A stretch of 64,000 nucleotides of DNA, taken from NCBI GenBank assembly GCA_900541015.1, contig UQIB01000003.1, positions 1-64,000 of the forward strand, read 5' to 3'. Positions 17,061 through 25,009 of this stretch are shown one piece after another. The notes under the pieces were generated by a model that was given only the letters and a program-made list of their open reading frames with translations, did no database searches and was not told the DNA's origin. The translations under genes were made by a program, and so were the position numbers. This stretch comes from an uncultured Collinsella sp. Its GTDB lineage: Bacteria > Actinomycetota > Coriobacteriia > Coriobacteriales > Coriobacteriaceae. Numbering within the stretch: position 1 is the first letter of the stretch; the number at the start of each line of letters is the position of its first letter.

Positions 17061-18731
17061 ATGCCAGGTGTTACCCCTGCAGAAGTTCTGTCCAACTTTG
17101 GCATTACGCTGGTCGAAGACCCTGCCGAGAACCAGCCCCGCCTGTTAGTTGACCTGCCGGCAGCCGAGCTTGTCGAGTATGCCATCCGCCGCGAAGAGGG
17201 CCGTATGGCCTCCAACGGCGCACTCGTGATCGAGACGGGGGAGCGTACCGGACGTTCACCCAACGACCGCTTTATCGTCGACACGCCCGACGTGCACGAC
17301 AAGATTGCCTGGGGCGCAGTCAACCGTCCGCTGTCTGTCGAGAGCTACGAGGCCATCAAAGCCGGCATCGTCGACTATCTCAACGAGCGTGATGTGTTCG
17401 TCACCCGCGGCATGGCCGGCGCCGACCGCAACCATACGCGTCGCCTGCTTGTCGCCTGCGAGCGTGCCAGCCAGGCGCTCTTTATTAAGCAGATGCTCGC
17501 CCGCCCGCTTGCCCGCGAAATCGCGCGTACCGGTGAGCCGGACTTCTGCGTCCTTGCCGCGCCAGGTTACCAGTGTGACCCCGCCATCAAGGGCCTCAAC
17601 TCCAGCGCCGCGGTGGTCATCAATTTCCAGGAGCGCGTGATTCTGGTCGCTGGTACCGGCTACTCCGGCGAGATTAAAAAGTCCATCTTCAGCGTCATGA
17701 ACTACCTGCTGCCCGTCGAGGACGACGTACTGCCCATGCATTGCTCGGCCAGCATGGATCCCGTCACGCACGAGACCGCGGTGTTCTTTGGCCTGTCCGG
17801 CACCGGCAAGACCACGCTTTCGGCCAACCCCACGCGCCTGCTGATCGGCGACGACGAGCACGGCTGGTCCGATATGGGCATCTTTAACGTCGAGGGCGGC
17901 TGCTACGCCAAGTGCGAGGGCCTGGACGCGTTCCACGAGCCCGAGATCTTTAACGCCGTCCGCTTTGGCGCCATCTGCGAAAACGTGGTGCTCGATGAGA
18001 ATCGCAAGCCCAACTACGATGACGTCTCGATCACGCATAACACGCGCGTGGCCTATCCCGTCGAGCATATCCCCAACGCGTGGACCAAGGGCATGGGTAC
18101 TACCCCGAGCGTCGTGCTGTTTTTGACCTGCGATGCCTTTGGCGTGTTGCCGCCCATCTCACGTCTGACGGCCGATGCCGCCATGTACCACTTTGTGACG
18201 GGCTTTACGGCCAAGATCCCCGGCACCGAGGTCGGCGTCACCGAGCCTACGCCCACGTTCTCCTCGCTGTTCGGGGAGCCGTTTATGCCGCTCGACCCCA
18301 TGGTCTACGCTAAGATGCTCGGCGAGCGCATCGCCGACGGCCGCACGCGCGTCTACCTGGTCAACACCGGCTGGATTGGCGGTGGCTACGGCGTGGGTCA
18401 TCGCATCGAGCTTGCCTACACGCGCTCACTGGTCGCTCGCGCCCTCGACGGTACCATCGAGGACAGCGAGTTTGTGCACGACGACATCTTTAATGTCGAC
18501 ATTCCCACTACGTGCCACGGTGTACCCGACGGTATCCTGGTGCCGCGCCAGTACTGGCAGAGCACTGCGCGCTACGACGAGGCCGCGCACAACCTGGCGG
18601 TGATGTTCGAGGAGAACTTCGAGAAGAAGTACTCGCACCTGCCCGAGTCCGTCAAAGCCGCCGGCCCGCACGCCCAGGTGCCCGTCGAGGCCCGCCATCG
18701 CGGCCGAGGCCTGCTGGGACTCCGCCACTAG
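17061..18731 (+). CDS. pckA: Phosphoenolpyruvate carboxykinase (ATP)
   Basis: 556 residues from the ATG at 17061, which follows AAAGGAGG; an in-frame start at 16947 is not family-like. Interconverts oxaloacetate plus ATP with PEP plus CO2. The kinase-1a P-loop GLSGTGKTTLS lies near residues 245-255, the metal-binding LIGDDEHGW follows, and TERTGRSPNDRFIVD-type N-terminal features (GERTGRSPNDRF) bind oxaloacetate. Single gene with a palindrome upstream and a dispersed terminator palindrome at 18747. In fermentative gut Coriobacteria it probably runs toward oxaloacetate, which is an inference. Confidence 0.95.
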   Translation: MPGVTPAEVLSNFGITLVEDPAENQPRLLVDLPAAELVEYAIRREEGRMASNGALVIETGERTGRSPNDRFIVDTPDVHDKIAWGAVNRPLSVESYEAIKAGIVDYLNERDVFVTRGMAGADRNHTRRLLVACERASQALFIKQMLARPLAREIARTGEPDFCVLAAPGYQCDPAIKGLNSSAAVVINFQERVILVAGTGYSGEIKKSIFSVMNYLLPVEDDVLPMHCSASMDPVTHETAVFFGLSGTGKTTLSANPTRLLIGDDEHGWSDMGIFNVEGGCYAKCEGLDAFHEPEIFNAVRFGAICENVVLDENRKPNYDDVSITHNTRVAYPVEHIPNAWTKGMGTTPSVVLFLTCDAFGVLPPISRLTADAAMYHFVTGFTAKIPGTEVGVTEPTPTFSSLFGEPFMPLDPMVYAKMLGERIADGRTRVYLVNTGWIGGGYGVGHRIELAYTRSLVARALDGTIEDSEFVHDDIFNVDIPTTCHGVPDGILVPRQYWQSTARYDEAAHNLAVMFEENFEKKYSHLPESVKAAGPHAQVPVEARHRGRGLLGLRH

Positions 18732-18746
18732 CGTCGCCTCAGACCC

Positions 18747-18787
18747 AAAACCACCGCAAAGGGGACAGGCACCTTTGTGGTGGTTTT
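18747..18787. repeat. CCACCACAAAGG palindrome, copy 2 (inverted loop)
   Basis: AAAACCACCGCAAAGG and CCTTTGTGGTGGTTTT with loop GGACAGGCA, the reverse complement of the loop in copy 1. One stem mismatch. It lies 15 bases after the pckA stop and ends in Ts, so it should terminate pckA. Confidence 0.85.
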
Positions 18788-18814
18788 GCTTGGGCGGATG
18801 ACTCAGGTTACAAT
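18786..18814 (+). promoter_or_regulatory. Promoter of the B3/B4 gene
   Basis: TTGCTT (18786-18791), 17 bp, TACAAT (18809-18814). The -35 element overlaps the last two bases of the preceding palindrome, so terminator and promoter are fused. Confidence 0.6.
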
Positions 18815-18828
18815 ACGCCTGACATATC

Positions 18829-18914
18829 GCCCCCTTCTCCGGATGGGGGCAGCGTAAGCGCTCTTGTGGCGGCACCGTAGGACTTTGAAGGTGGCCGCTG
18901 TGAGGGCGCTTTTT
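18829..18914 (+). promoter_or_regulatory. Structured leader ending in a terminator-like hairpin
   Basis: The leader first forms GCCCCC/GGGGGC (18829-18850). It then forms a long stem in which GCGCTCTTGTGGCGGCACC (18858-18876) pairs with GGTGGCCGCTGTGAGGGCGC (18890-18909), almost fully when G-T pairs are counted, followed by TTTTTG. A terminator lying 43 bases before the start codon implies attenuation: readthrough must be controlled. GGCGGCACCG resembles the T-box core TGGNACC, but no room exists for a standard T-box stem I. The ligand is unknown. Confidence 0.45.
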
Positions 18915-18956
18915 GTTTAGGCGCCCGTATTGGCGCGAATCGTGAAGGGAGCACGT

Positions 18957-19676
18957 ATGAAGAGTTTCGTTGCCGAGAATTCGTTTTGGGAGCTGTTTCC
19001 ACAGGCGGCGGTCGGCGTCGTGGTCGTAAAGGGCATGAAGCCCGCGGCTCTGATTTCCCAGGAGGACGTGGATGCGATTGCCGCACTGCTTGACCGCGCC
19101 AACATCGATGCAGAGCGCCACCTGACGAGTGATACCATCAGCGAGAATGCGCCGGTTAAGGCATGGCGCGAGGCCTATCGTCTGTTCAAGACCAAGAAGG
19201 GCGCGCGTTGCTCGATCGAGAACCTGCTCAAGCGCGTGCTCAAAGGCAAGCCGGTCGGCCACATCACGCCGGCGGTGGATATCTACAACACGATTTCGTT
19301 GACTTATGCGCTGCCCGTTGGCGGTGAGGACTTGCATGCTATTGAAGGAAGTCTGCGCCTGGCGGTGACTGACGGCGGCGACGCGTTCTTGCCACTTGGC
19401 GAGGAGGCGGATGATCCGACGCTGCCCGGTGAGCTTGCCTATATCGATGATGCGGGCGCCGTGTGCCGTTGCTGGAACTGGCGCGATGGCGTTCGTACGG
19501 CGCTGTCCGATGATTCGGCGGACGCATTTCTGGCGATTGAGTGCGTGGAGCCCGAGCGGATGGGGGATTGCCAGGCCGCCATCGATCGCTTGGCCGAGCT
19601 GCTCGAGCACTATCTGGGAGCGACGGTCGTCGTTAAGACCCTAGTGACCCGCGACAATCCCTGCATGGAGCTGTAG
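18957..19676 (+). CDS. B3/B4 domain protein (PheRS beta-like tRNA-binding/editing domain)
   Basis: 239 residues from the ATG at 18957, which follows GAAGGGA. Stand-alone relative of the B3/B4 domain of phenylalanyl-tRNA synthetase beta chain: SENAPVKAWREAYRLFKTKKG, then RCSIENLLKRVLKGK, PAVDIYNTISLTYALPVGGED and a C-terminal region that closes the fold. Such free domains are suspected to edit mischarged tRNA or bind amino acids; this is not proven here. The terminator-containing leader just upstream suggests amino-acid- or tRNA-dependent control. Confidence 0.8.
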   Translation: MKSFVAENSFWELFPQAAVGVVVVKGMKPAALISQEDVDAIAALLDRANIDAERHLTSDTISENAPVKAWREAYRLFKTKKGARCSIENLLKRVLKGKPVGHITPAVDIYNTISLTYALPVGGEDLHAIEGSLRLAVTDGGDAFLPLGEEADDPTLPGELAYIDDAGAVCRCWNWRDGVRTALSDDSADAFLAIECVEPERMGDCQAAIDRLAELLEHYLGATVVVKTLVTRDNPCMEL

Positions 19677-19702
19677 CGGCGCCTAGAACCTATTGATGCC
19701 CC

Positions 19703-19742
19703 AAACCACCACAAAGGTGCCTGTCCCCTTTGTGGTGGTTTT
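19703..19742. repeat. CCACCACAAAGG palindrome, copy 3
   Basis: AAACCACCACAAAGG, loop TGCCTGTCC, CCTTTGTGGTGGTTT: a perfect 15-bp stem 26 bases after the B3/B4 stop, with flanking A and T runs. A good intrinsic terminator on either strand. Confidence 0.9.
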
Positions 19743-19845
19743 TATGTTGATGGGTTAACAATTGGGATGTTTGGATATGGGTGTTGCCTTCTGCGTCTAA
19801 GATGTTTACCCGTTAGCATCATGTAAGCGAAAGGCGGTCGTCACC

Positions 19846-20295
19846 ATGCAGTGGAACGACGAGACACGTTTTGAGGACTTTGTCGGACTGATCAGCGGCC
19901 TCTACAAGGAGATTCAGCGTATCAAGACGTCCGAAGGTGCAAGGCTGGGCCTCAAAGGCTCCGACGTCATGTGCCTGTACTATCTTGAGCGCAGCAAGGA
20001 CGGCCTGACTGGCGCCGACCTCGCCCGCATGGCCGGCGTTACCCGAGCCGCCGTTTCGCGCACACTGGCACATCTGGAGGAGGGCGGCTACGTCGAGGTC
20101 GATGACTCGGGTGATGCGGCCGTCAAGTACCGTGCCCCGGTGCGCCTGACTGCCCTGGGCGGCGAGAGCATGAGCGAGGCCGATCGCATCATTCGTGAAG
20201 TGCTCGACACCACCGGTAAGGCCATGGGCGTGGAGCAGCGCGAGCAGATGTATGCGTCGCTGCGTACGATTCTCAACACCTTGCGCGAGATCTAA
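19846..20295 (+). CDS. MarR family transcriptional regulator
   Basis: 149 residues. Winged helix-turn-helix: GLKGSDVMCLYYLERSKDGLTGADLARMAGVTRAAVSRTLAHLEEGGYVEVDD has the MarR order of helices and wing, and the terminal helices form the dimer interface. Ligand unknown. The next gene on the strand (DegV) starts 120 bases later, so joint control is possible. Confidence 0.85.
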   Translation: MQWNDETRFEDFVGLISGLYKEIQRIKTSEGARLGLKGSDVMCLYYLERSKDGLTGADLARMAGVTRAAVSRTLAHLEEGGYVEVDDSGDAAVKYRAPVRLTALGGESMSEADRIIREVLDTTGKAMGVEQREQMYASLRTILNTLREI

Positions 20296-20414
20296 GGCCG
20301 CCAAGGCATCTGCTTCCAATTAATAACTGCATAGTCCCGTTTGAGCGCGTATACCGTGCCGGGGCATTGCTGTCAAAATTCCCCGCGCGAGGTCCGCGCA
20401 AGAAAGGATTCGCT

Positions 20415-21269
20415 ATGTCCATTCGTATTATTACCGATTCCGCGAGCGATATGTCGTCGGCCGAGCATCCGGCACTGGCTGTTTTGCCGCTGTCCGTCAC
20501 CTTTGGCACCGATGTGTACATGGATGGTGTCGACATCGATCACCAGCGCTTTTACGAGATGCTCGTGGAGCGCGACGAGCTGCCCAAGACCGGCCAGGTC
20601 AACCCGTACGCGTTTTCGCAGGCGATTGCCGAGGCGCGTGAGGCCGGCGACGAGGCGGTGATTATTACCGTGGGCGCCAAGCTTTCGGGCACCAACCAGA
20701 GCGCTCGTACGGCACTTGCCGAGGCGCCGGGCGGCGACGTGTTCGTCGTGGATAGCAATAACGTGACCTTGGGCGAGCGCGTGCTGGTCGAGTATGCGCT
20801 GCGCTTGGTGGACGAGGGCCGTAGTGCGGCCCAGATCGCGGCAGCGGTCGAGGCCGTGCGCGACCGCGTGGTGGTTATCGGCCTGCTCGAGACGTTGGAG
20901 TATCTGGTGCGTGGCGGTCGTCTGTCTGCTGCGGCCGGCGCCGTGGGTACGCTGCTCAACGTGAAGCCGGTCGTGGCCGCCGAGGACGGCCTCATCGTGC
21001 AGTTGGGCAAGGCGCGCGGTTCCAAAAACGGTCGAAACTTGTTGAACCAGAAGGTCGAGCAGGCGGGCGGCGTCGACTTTTCCATGCCGCTGGCGCTCGG
21101 CTATACGGGCCTTTCGGACGCGGTGCTCAAGAAGTATATCGATGACAGTGCGGCGCTGTGGGCTGGCCACACCGAGGGCGAGCTGCCCGTCCACACTATC
21201 GGCGCCACCATCGGCACCCACGTAGGTCCCGGCGCCGTAGCCGTAGCCTTCTTCCAGCCCGCCAATTAA
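20415..21269 (+). CDS. DegV family fatty-acid-binding protein
   Basis: 284 residues from the ATG at 20415, behind AGAAAGGA. IITDSASDMS at the N-terminus, QVNPYAFSQAI, and TVGAKLSGTNQSA are family hallmarks; the serine of the first motif and the SGT segment contact the bound fatty acid carboxylate. In firmicutes FakB-type relatives present fatty acids to FakA for phosphorylation. No FakA is visible here. It ends before a dispersed palindrome at 21282. Confidence 0.88.
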   Translation: MSIRIITDSASDMSSAEHPALAVLPLSVTFGTDVYMDGVDIDHQRFYEMLVERDELPKTGQVNPYAFSQAIAEAREAGDEAVIITVGAKLSGTNQSARTALAEAPGGDVFVVDSNNVTLGERVLVEYALRLVDEGRSAAQIAAAVEAVRDRVVVIGLLETLEYLVRGGRLSAAAGAVGTLLNVKPVVAAEDGLIVQLGKARGSKNGRNLLNQKVEQAGGVDFSMPLALGYTGLSDAVLKKYIDDSAALWAGHTEGELPVHTIGATIGTHVGPGAVAVAFFQPAN

Positions 21270-21281
21270 CCGACTTGCCAT

Positions 21282-21321
21282 AAACCACCACAAAGGGGAC
21301 AGGCACCTTTGTGGTGGTTTA
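21282..21321. repeat. CCACCACAAAGG palindrome, copy 4 (inverted loop)
   Basis: Same stem as copy 3, with loop GGACAGGCA, so it is in the opposite orientation. It lies 12 bases after the DegV stop and before the next gene's ribosome site. Confidence 0.9.
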
Positions 21322-21349
21322 TGCTTTTCCGGGTGGAAGGGAGTGAGCA

Positions 21350-21670
21350 ATGGCGTCTGAGGGCTTTTTTGAGCGGGTGTACGAGGTGGTCGAGCAGATT
21401 CCCGAGGGGATGGTCGCCACGTACGGACAGGTGGCGCTGCTCGCCGGTCGTCCGCGAAGCGCGCGCTATGTGGGCTATGCGCTGCACAGCAATCCGCGCC
21501 CTGGTCTGATTCCCTGCCATCGTGTGGTGTTTGCCGATGGCCGTATTTGCGAGGGCTTTGCGTTTGGCGGCCCCGATGCTCAGCGTGAGCTCTTAACGGG
21601 GGAGGGCGTGACGTTTATCGATCCCATGCACGTCGACTTGGCCGCCTGTCGCTGGCCAGCAGGGCTCTAG
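21350..21670 (+). CDS. Single-domain MGMT-fold protein with intact PCHR motif
   Basis: 106 residues, only the DNA-binding domain of O6-alkylguanine-DNA alkyltransferases: VYEVVEQIPEGMVATYGQVALLAG, the arginine-finger region PRSARYVGYAL, and the acceptor motif IPCHRVV. Alkyltransferase-like (ATL) proteins of this size usually have Trp in place of the cysteine; here Cys is kept, so direct repair is chemically possible. Many genomes carry such short MGMT-family proteins. ATG at 21350 with AAGGGAG. Confidence 0.85.
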   Translation: MASEGFFERVYEVVEQIPEGMVATYGQVALLAGRPRSARYVGYALHSNPRPGLIPCHRVVFADGRICEGFAFGGPDAQRELLTGEGVTFIDPMHVDLAACRWPAGL

Positions 21671-21686
21671 CGGCTCCGCCGTGGCC

Positions 21687-21726
21687 AAAACCACCACAAA
21701 GGTGCCTGTCCCCTTTGTGGTGGTTT
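21687..21726. repeat. CCACCACAAAGG palindrome, copy 5
   Basis: Perfect 15-bp stem with loop TGCCTGTCC, 16 bases after the stop of the MGMT-fold gene. Confidence 0.9.
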
Positions 21727-21911
21727 TCCGTTGCAGGTTTACCGGAGCTAACTTATGGAGAAGGTATGGCGGCGCATATTGACGCTGGAAAGTAAACCAC
21801 GGTGAACTATATTGGTTTCAGCAACGGAGCAGGCAATAGGCGATGAAAAAGCCTGCCCTGTTGAGTTTGATTCGCATCCCTCCCCTCTGTGCGATTCAAC
21901 GGTGTACTTCG

Positions 21912-21953
21912 GGAACAGGCCCGCTGGCAACTTACTGCCAGCGGGCCTGTTCC
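21912..21953. terminator. Perfect 18-bp hairpin
   Basis: GGAACAGGCCCGCTGGCA and TGCCAGCGGGCCTGTTCC pair without mismatch around ACTTAC. It lies in a 390-base gap with no gene (21671-22063), next to a weaker inverted repeat GCAGGC/GCCTGC at 21833-21862. It may stop transcription on the plus strand, where TGTTTG follows. Confidence 0.65.
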
Positions 21954-22000
21954 TGTTTGTCGGGGGAGTGCAACGGGCAGAGCCGAACCGGTCGGGCACC

Positions 22001-22028
22001 AAAAAAGGCGGACGCCGAAGCGCCCGCC
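22001..22028 (-). terminator. trpS terminator
   Basis: GGCGGACGC and GCGCCCGCC form a 9-bp stem with one mismatch; on the minus strand the stem is followed by six Ts. It lies 36 bases after the trpS stop. Confidence 0.8.
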
Positions 22029-22063
22029 CTAAAACAATCGACAGCTCAAGCCAGCAGATCGGT

Positions 22064-23113
22064 CTAGTACACCATGCCCATTGCGTCCCGAACCTCGGCC
22101 AGGGTCTGCTCAGCGATCTCGTTGGCGCGGCGATTGCCCTCGTGCAGCACGTCCTTGACGTAATCCAGGTCGTTTTCGTAGCGCTGGCGACGCTCACGGA
22201 TTGGGGCGAAGTACTCGTTGACGGCCTCGGTCACGTACTTCTTGAGCTGGCCGGAGCCGCCCATGCCGATCTCCTCGGCAATCTCGACCTCGGAACGACC
22301 GGTGCAGATGGCGGCCGTCGAAAGCAGACCGGATACGCCGGGGCGGTTCTCGGGATCGAACGTGATCATGCGCTCGGAGTCGGTCTGGCTCTTCTTGATG
22401 CGCTTCGCCGTCTCCTCGGCGGTCATCGAAATATTGATGGCGTTGCCGTAGCTCTTGCTCATCTTGCGACCGTCAAGGCCGGGCAGCAGCGGGGTCTCGG
22501 ACAGCAGCGCCTCGACCTCGGGAAATACCTTGCCGTAGCGGTTGTTAAAGCGGCGTGCGATGGTGCGGGTGAGCTCGATGTGCGGCAGCTGATCGCGACC
22601 GACGGGCACCACGTTGCCCTTGCAGAACAGAATGTCGCAGGCCTGGTGCACCGGGTAGGTGAGCAGAAGGCCGGTAAGCTCGTGGCCCGAGGCCTCCATC
22701 TCGGCCTTGACCGTGGGGTTGCGCGCCAGCTCGGCCTCGGAGACCAGCGACAGGAACGGCAGCATGAGCTGGTTGGCGGCGGGTACGGCGGAGTGCGCGT
22801 AGATCATAGTCTTGTCGGGGTCGATGCCGCAGGCAAGGTAGTCCATGACCATGTTGTACACGTTGTCCTGGATGTGCTCGGTCGTGTCGCGGTCAGTGAT
22901 GACCTGGTAGTCGGCGATGAGCACGTTGGTCTTGGCGCCCATGTTCTGCAGCTCAACACGGCCCTTGAGGGTGCCGAAGTAGTGGCCCAGGTGCAGACGG
23001 CCGGTGGGGCGGTCGCCGGTGAGCATGGTGAACTTCTCGGGCGTCTTGGCCAGGCCCTCGCGAATGGCGTTGCTCTTTTGCAGCGCGACTTCGTAGCTGT
23101 TCTCGTTTGGCAT
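22064..23113 (-). CDS. trpS: Tryptophanyl-tRNA synthetase
   Basis: 349 residues from the start MPNENSYEVAL, which has a TTAGGAGC ribosome site; the frame extends to 23218 without family character. Class I synthetase: GRLHLGHYFG is the HIGH motif, GRKMSKSYGN the KMSKS motif, and DYQVITDR plus VGRDQLPHIELTR bind tryptophan and ATP. Charges tRNA-Trp in the cytoplasm. No T-box or trp leader is recognisable upstream. The exact start coordinate may be off by one base. Confidence 0.93.
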   Translation of the reverse strand: MPNENSYEVALQKSNAIREGLAKTPEKFTMLTGDRPTGRLHLGHYFGTLKGRVELQNMGAKTNVLIADYQVITDRDTTEHIQDNVYNMVMDYLACGIDPDKTMIYAHSAVPAANQLMLPFLSLVSEAELARNPTVKAEMEASGHELTGLLLTYPVHQACDILFCKGNVVPVGRDQLPHIELTRTIARRFNNRYGKVFPEVEALLSETPLLPGLDGRKMSKSYGNAINISMTAEETAKRIKKSQTDSERMITFDPENRPGVSGLLSTAAICTGRSEVEIAEEIGMGGSGQLKKYVTEAVNEYFAPIRERRQRYENDLDYVKDVLHEGNRRANEIAEQTLAEVRDAMGMVY

Positions 23114-23283
23114 GATTGCTCCTAACGTATGTTCATGGGTCAAGATGATAACGCGTTTATTGGAGGGGTGGTGCGTAAGTAGGCGAGGGGCGGGAGAGGG
23201 ACGCGCGTGGTGTGGCATGTGCGATGGGTGCGGCGCGGCCGCGCTTGGCTAACGGTGCCTTGGCACATCCTCGGCAGCTTGCC

Positions 23284-24483
23284 CTAGAGCTTGTGGTGGC
23301 GCTCTTCTTTGCGCTCCTCGGCTGCCTGCTCCTCCTGCTTAAAGGCGGGGTCGTCGGGGGTGACGAGCTCGTCCTCGTGCGTGCGCTTGTTGTAATGGTG
23401 GCGCAGCACGGGCTCAAACAGATGAAGGTGCTTGGCAAAGGCCGCCGAGCCAATGGCGAGCACGGTAAAGATGAGCACGCGCATGGGCACCTCGACCTGG
23501 TTAATCGCGGCGGCGCCGGCCGAAAGCATGATGCACCAGGCATAGATGAGCAGCACGGCCTGTTTTTGGTTGTAGCCTTCTTGGATCAGGCGGTGGTGGA
23601 TGTGACCCTTGTCGGCCTGCCCGATGCTAATGTGGGCGCGCCTGCGGCGCACGATGGCGCTAAACGTGTCGATAATGGGCACGCCGGCAACGATGAGCGG
23701 GATGATAAGCGAGGTGAGTGCGGCGGTGCGGCTCACGTTGAGCAGCGAGATGGAGCCCAGTGCAAAGCCCAGAAGCAACGACCCCGAGTCGCCCAAGAAG
23801 ATGCTTGCGGGGTTGAAGTTGTAGCGCAAAAAGGCCAGACAGGCGCCAAAGAGCGCAATGGAGAGCGCAGCGGCGTCGATACGGCCCGAGAGAACGGCCA
23901 TCGAAAACATGGTGAACGAGGCAATGCCGCAGATGCCCGTGGCCAAGCCGTCGAGGCCGTCGATGAGGTTAATGATGTTGGTGAATGCTACCAGATAGAT
24001 TACGGTGATGGGGTAGGCGAGCCATCCGAGCGTGATTTCGCCGGGGGCAAACGGGTTGACGATGACGCCGATCCGCAGGCCGCCGATACAGGCGATGAGC
24101 GCGGCGAGGACCTGCCCGGCCAGCTTTTGTTTGGGCTTGAGCTGATAGACGTCGTCGATAGCGCCGGTCGCAAAGATAACGGTAAAGGAGAGCGCCAGCA
24201 TGGGATAGCTAATGTGAAGGCGCGGGTGCGGCACCAGGACGGGTGGCCAGCCTAGGTGCCAGGTGCCTAGGATTTGCACAATGCAGGCAACGACCAGGCC
24301 CAAAAACACCGCCGTTCCGCCCAAACGCGGGATGGGCTTGGTGTTGATGCGGCGCTTAGAAGGATAATCGACGGCATCGAGCTTAATTGCCAAGCGCTTG
24401 ACCAGGGGCACCGCGAGGAAGGTCGTGATAAAGGCCGCCGCTGCCACGCATAGGTACGGTATGTAGCTCGGGGATGAAGCCAT
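23284..24483 (-). CDS. WecA/MraY-type polyprenyl-phosphate GlcNAc-1-phosphate transferase
   Basis: 399 residues, about 11 membrane helices with a charged C-terminal tail of some 45 residues ending HHKL. Family motifs: DYPSKRRINTKPIPRLGG, GAIDDVYQLKP (catalytic Asp-Asp), NIINLIDGLDGLATG, FLGDSGSLLLGF and the HIHHRL loop. Transfers a sugar-1-phosphate from UDP-sugar to undecaprenyl phosphate, starting teichoic acid or other surface glycan synthesis. Its lack of MraY-specific features and the HIHHRL sequence favour the WecA/TagO branch. Start at 24483 (MASSPSYI); a start at 24501 is also in frame. Confidence 0.88.
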   Translation of the reverse strand: MASSPSYIPYLCVAAAAFITTFLAVPLVKRLAIKLDAVDYPSKRRINTKPIPRLGGTAVFLGLVVACIVQILGTWHLGWPPVLVPHPRLHISYPMLALSFTVIFATGAIDDVYQLKPKQKLAGQVLAALIACIGGLRIGVIVNPFAPGEITLGWLAYPITVIYLVAFTNIINLIDGLDGLATGICGIASFTMFSMAVLSGRIDAAALSIALFGACLAFLRYNFNPASIFLGDSGSLLLGFALGSISLLNVSRTAALTSLIIPLIVAGVPIIDTFSAIVRRRRAHISIGQADKGHIHHRLIQEGYNQKQAVLLIYAWCIMLSAGAAAINQVEVPMRVLIFTVLAIGSAAFAKHLHLFEPVLRHHYNKRTHEDELVTPDDPAFKQEEQAAEERKEERHHKL

Positions 24484-24710
24484 GAATCTAAAAACCGCCA
24501 AGCGTCGAAGGAAAAGGTCAGAAGAACGCCATGCGCAAAGGGCATAGCCGAACCATAATACTCGACCAAGGGGGGTGCATGTAATTGCACGCAGCGATAA
24601 TCACGCGCTTACCAGATATTGGGATGTTGTCGATGGCTTGTCGGGATGCCGACGGGGATCCATATGGACTGTAATGGTGATTTTCGGCAAAAGAAAACCA
24701 CCCCCCACGT

Positions 24711-24893
24711 TACGAAAATGAACCCACCTAAAACAGGTGGGTGCCCTCATCGACTGTTCCAGCGTCCTTAACAACGAAGGATACCTGTACTAGGTACGAC
24801 TGTGTAGGCTCCCTAAATAAACGCGACGGTTCACCCAGTTGCTCCGCGGGGGGCGGAATACCTACATCATAAAGCGGCACTTTGTCGATTCCA
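24711..24893 (-). ncRNA. Structured noncoding RNA candidate (raiA-like or 6S-like)
   Basis: A 500-base gap holds a compact minus-strand element with no open frame. Features in order: ATCGAC near 24890 pairs with GTCGAT at 24749; TGTAGG (24866-24861) pairs with CCTACA (24808-24803); conserved-looking blocks GGTGAACCG and TTTAGGGAGCC follow; a small hairpin TCCTT/AAGGA; then ACCCACCT/AGGTGGGT with T-rich bases after it (24743-24711), which looks like the terminator. The blocks remind me of RNA conserved in Clostridia and Coriobacteria. The fold is not the simple rod of 6S RNA, so a raiA-type RNA is my first guess. Confidence 0.5.
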
Positions 24894-25009
24894 GTCTTGA
24901 CATTACAAAAATCGTGTCGGACGATTACGGCGCCTTAGGGACGGAGCCGTCTACGCGGTCCGGGCCTTTACGTTTGAGCTGCTGAATCGTTGTTTTGGAG
25001 CATGTTTTT

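Noticed and set aside
18829..18914. Standard T-box riboswitch
   Set aside because: A T-box-like core is visible, but there is no room for stem I with a specifier loop, so I list only an undefined attenuator.
21350..21670. Alkyltransferase-like (ATL) protein without acceptor cysteine
   Set aside because: The motif reads PCHR with the cysteine intact, so it is not an ATL in the strict sense.
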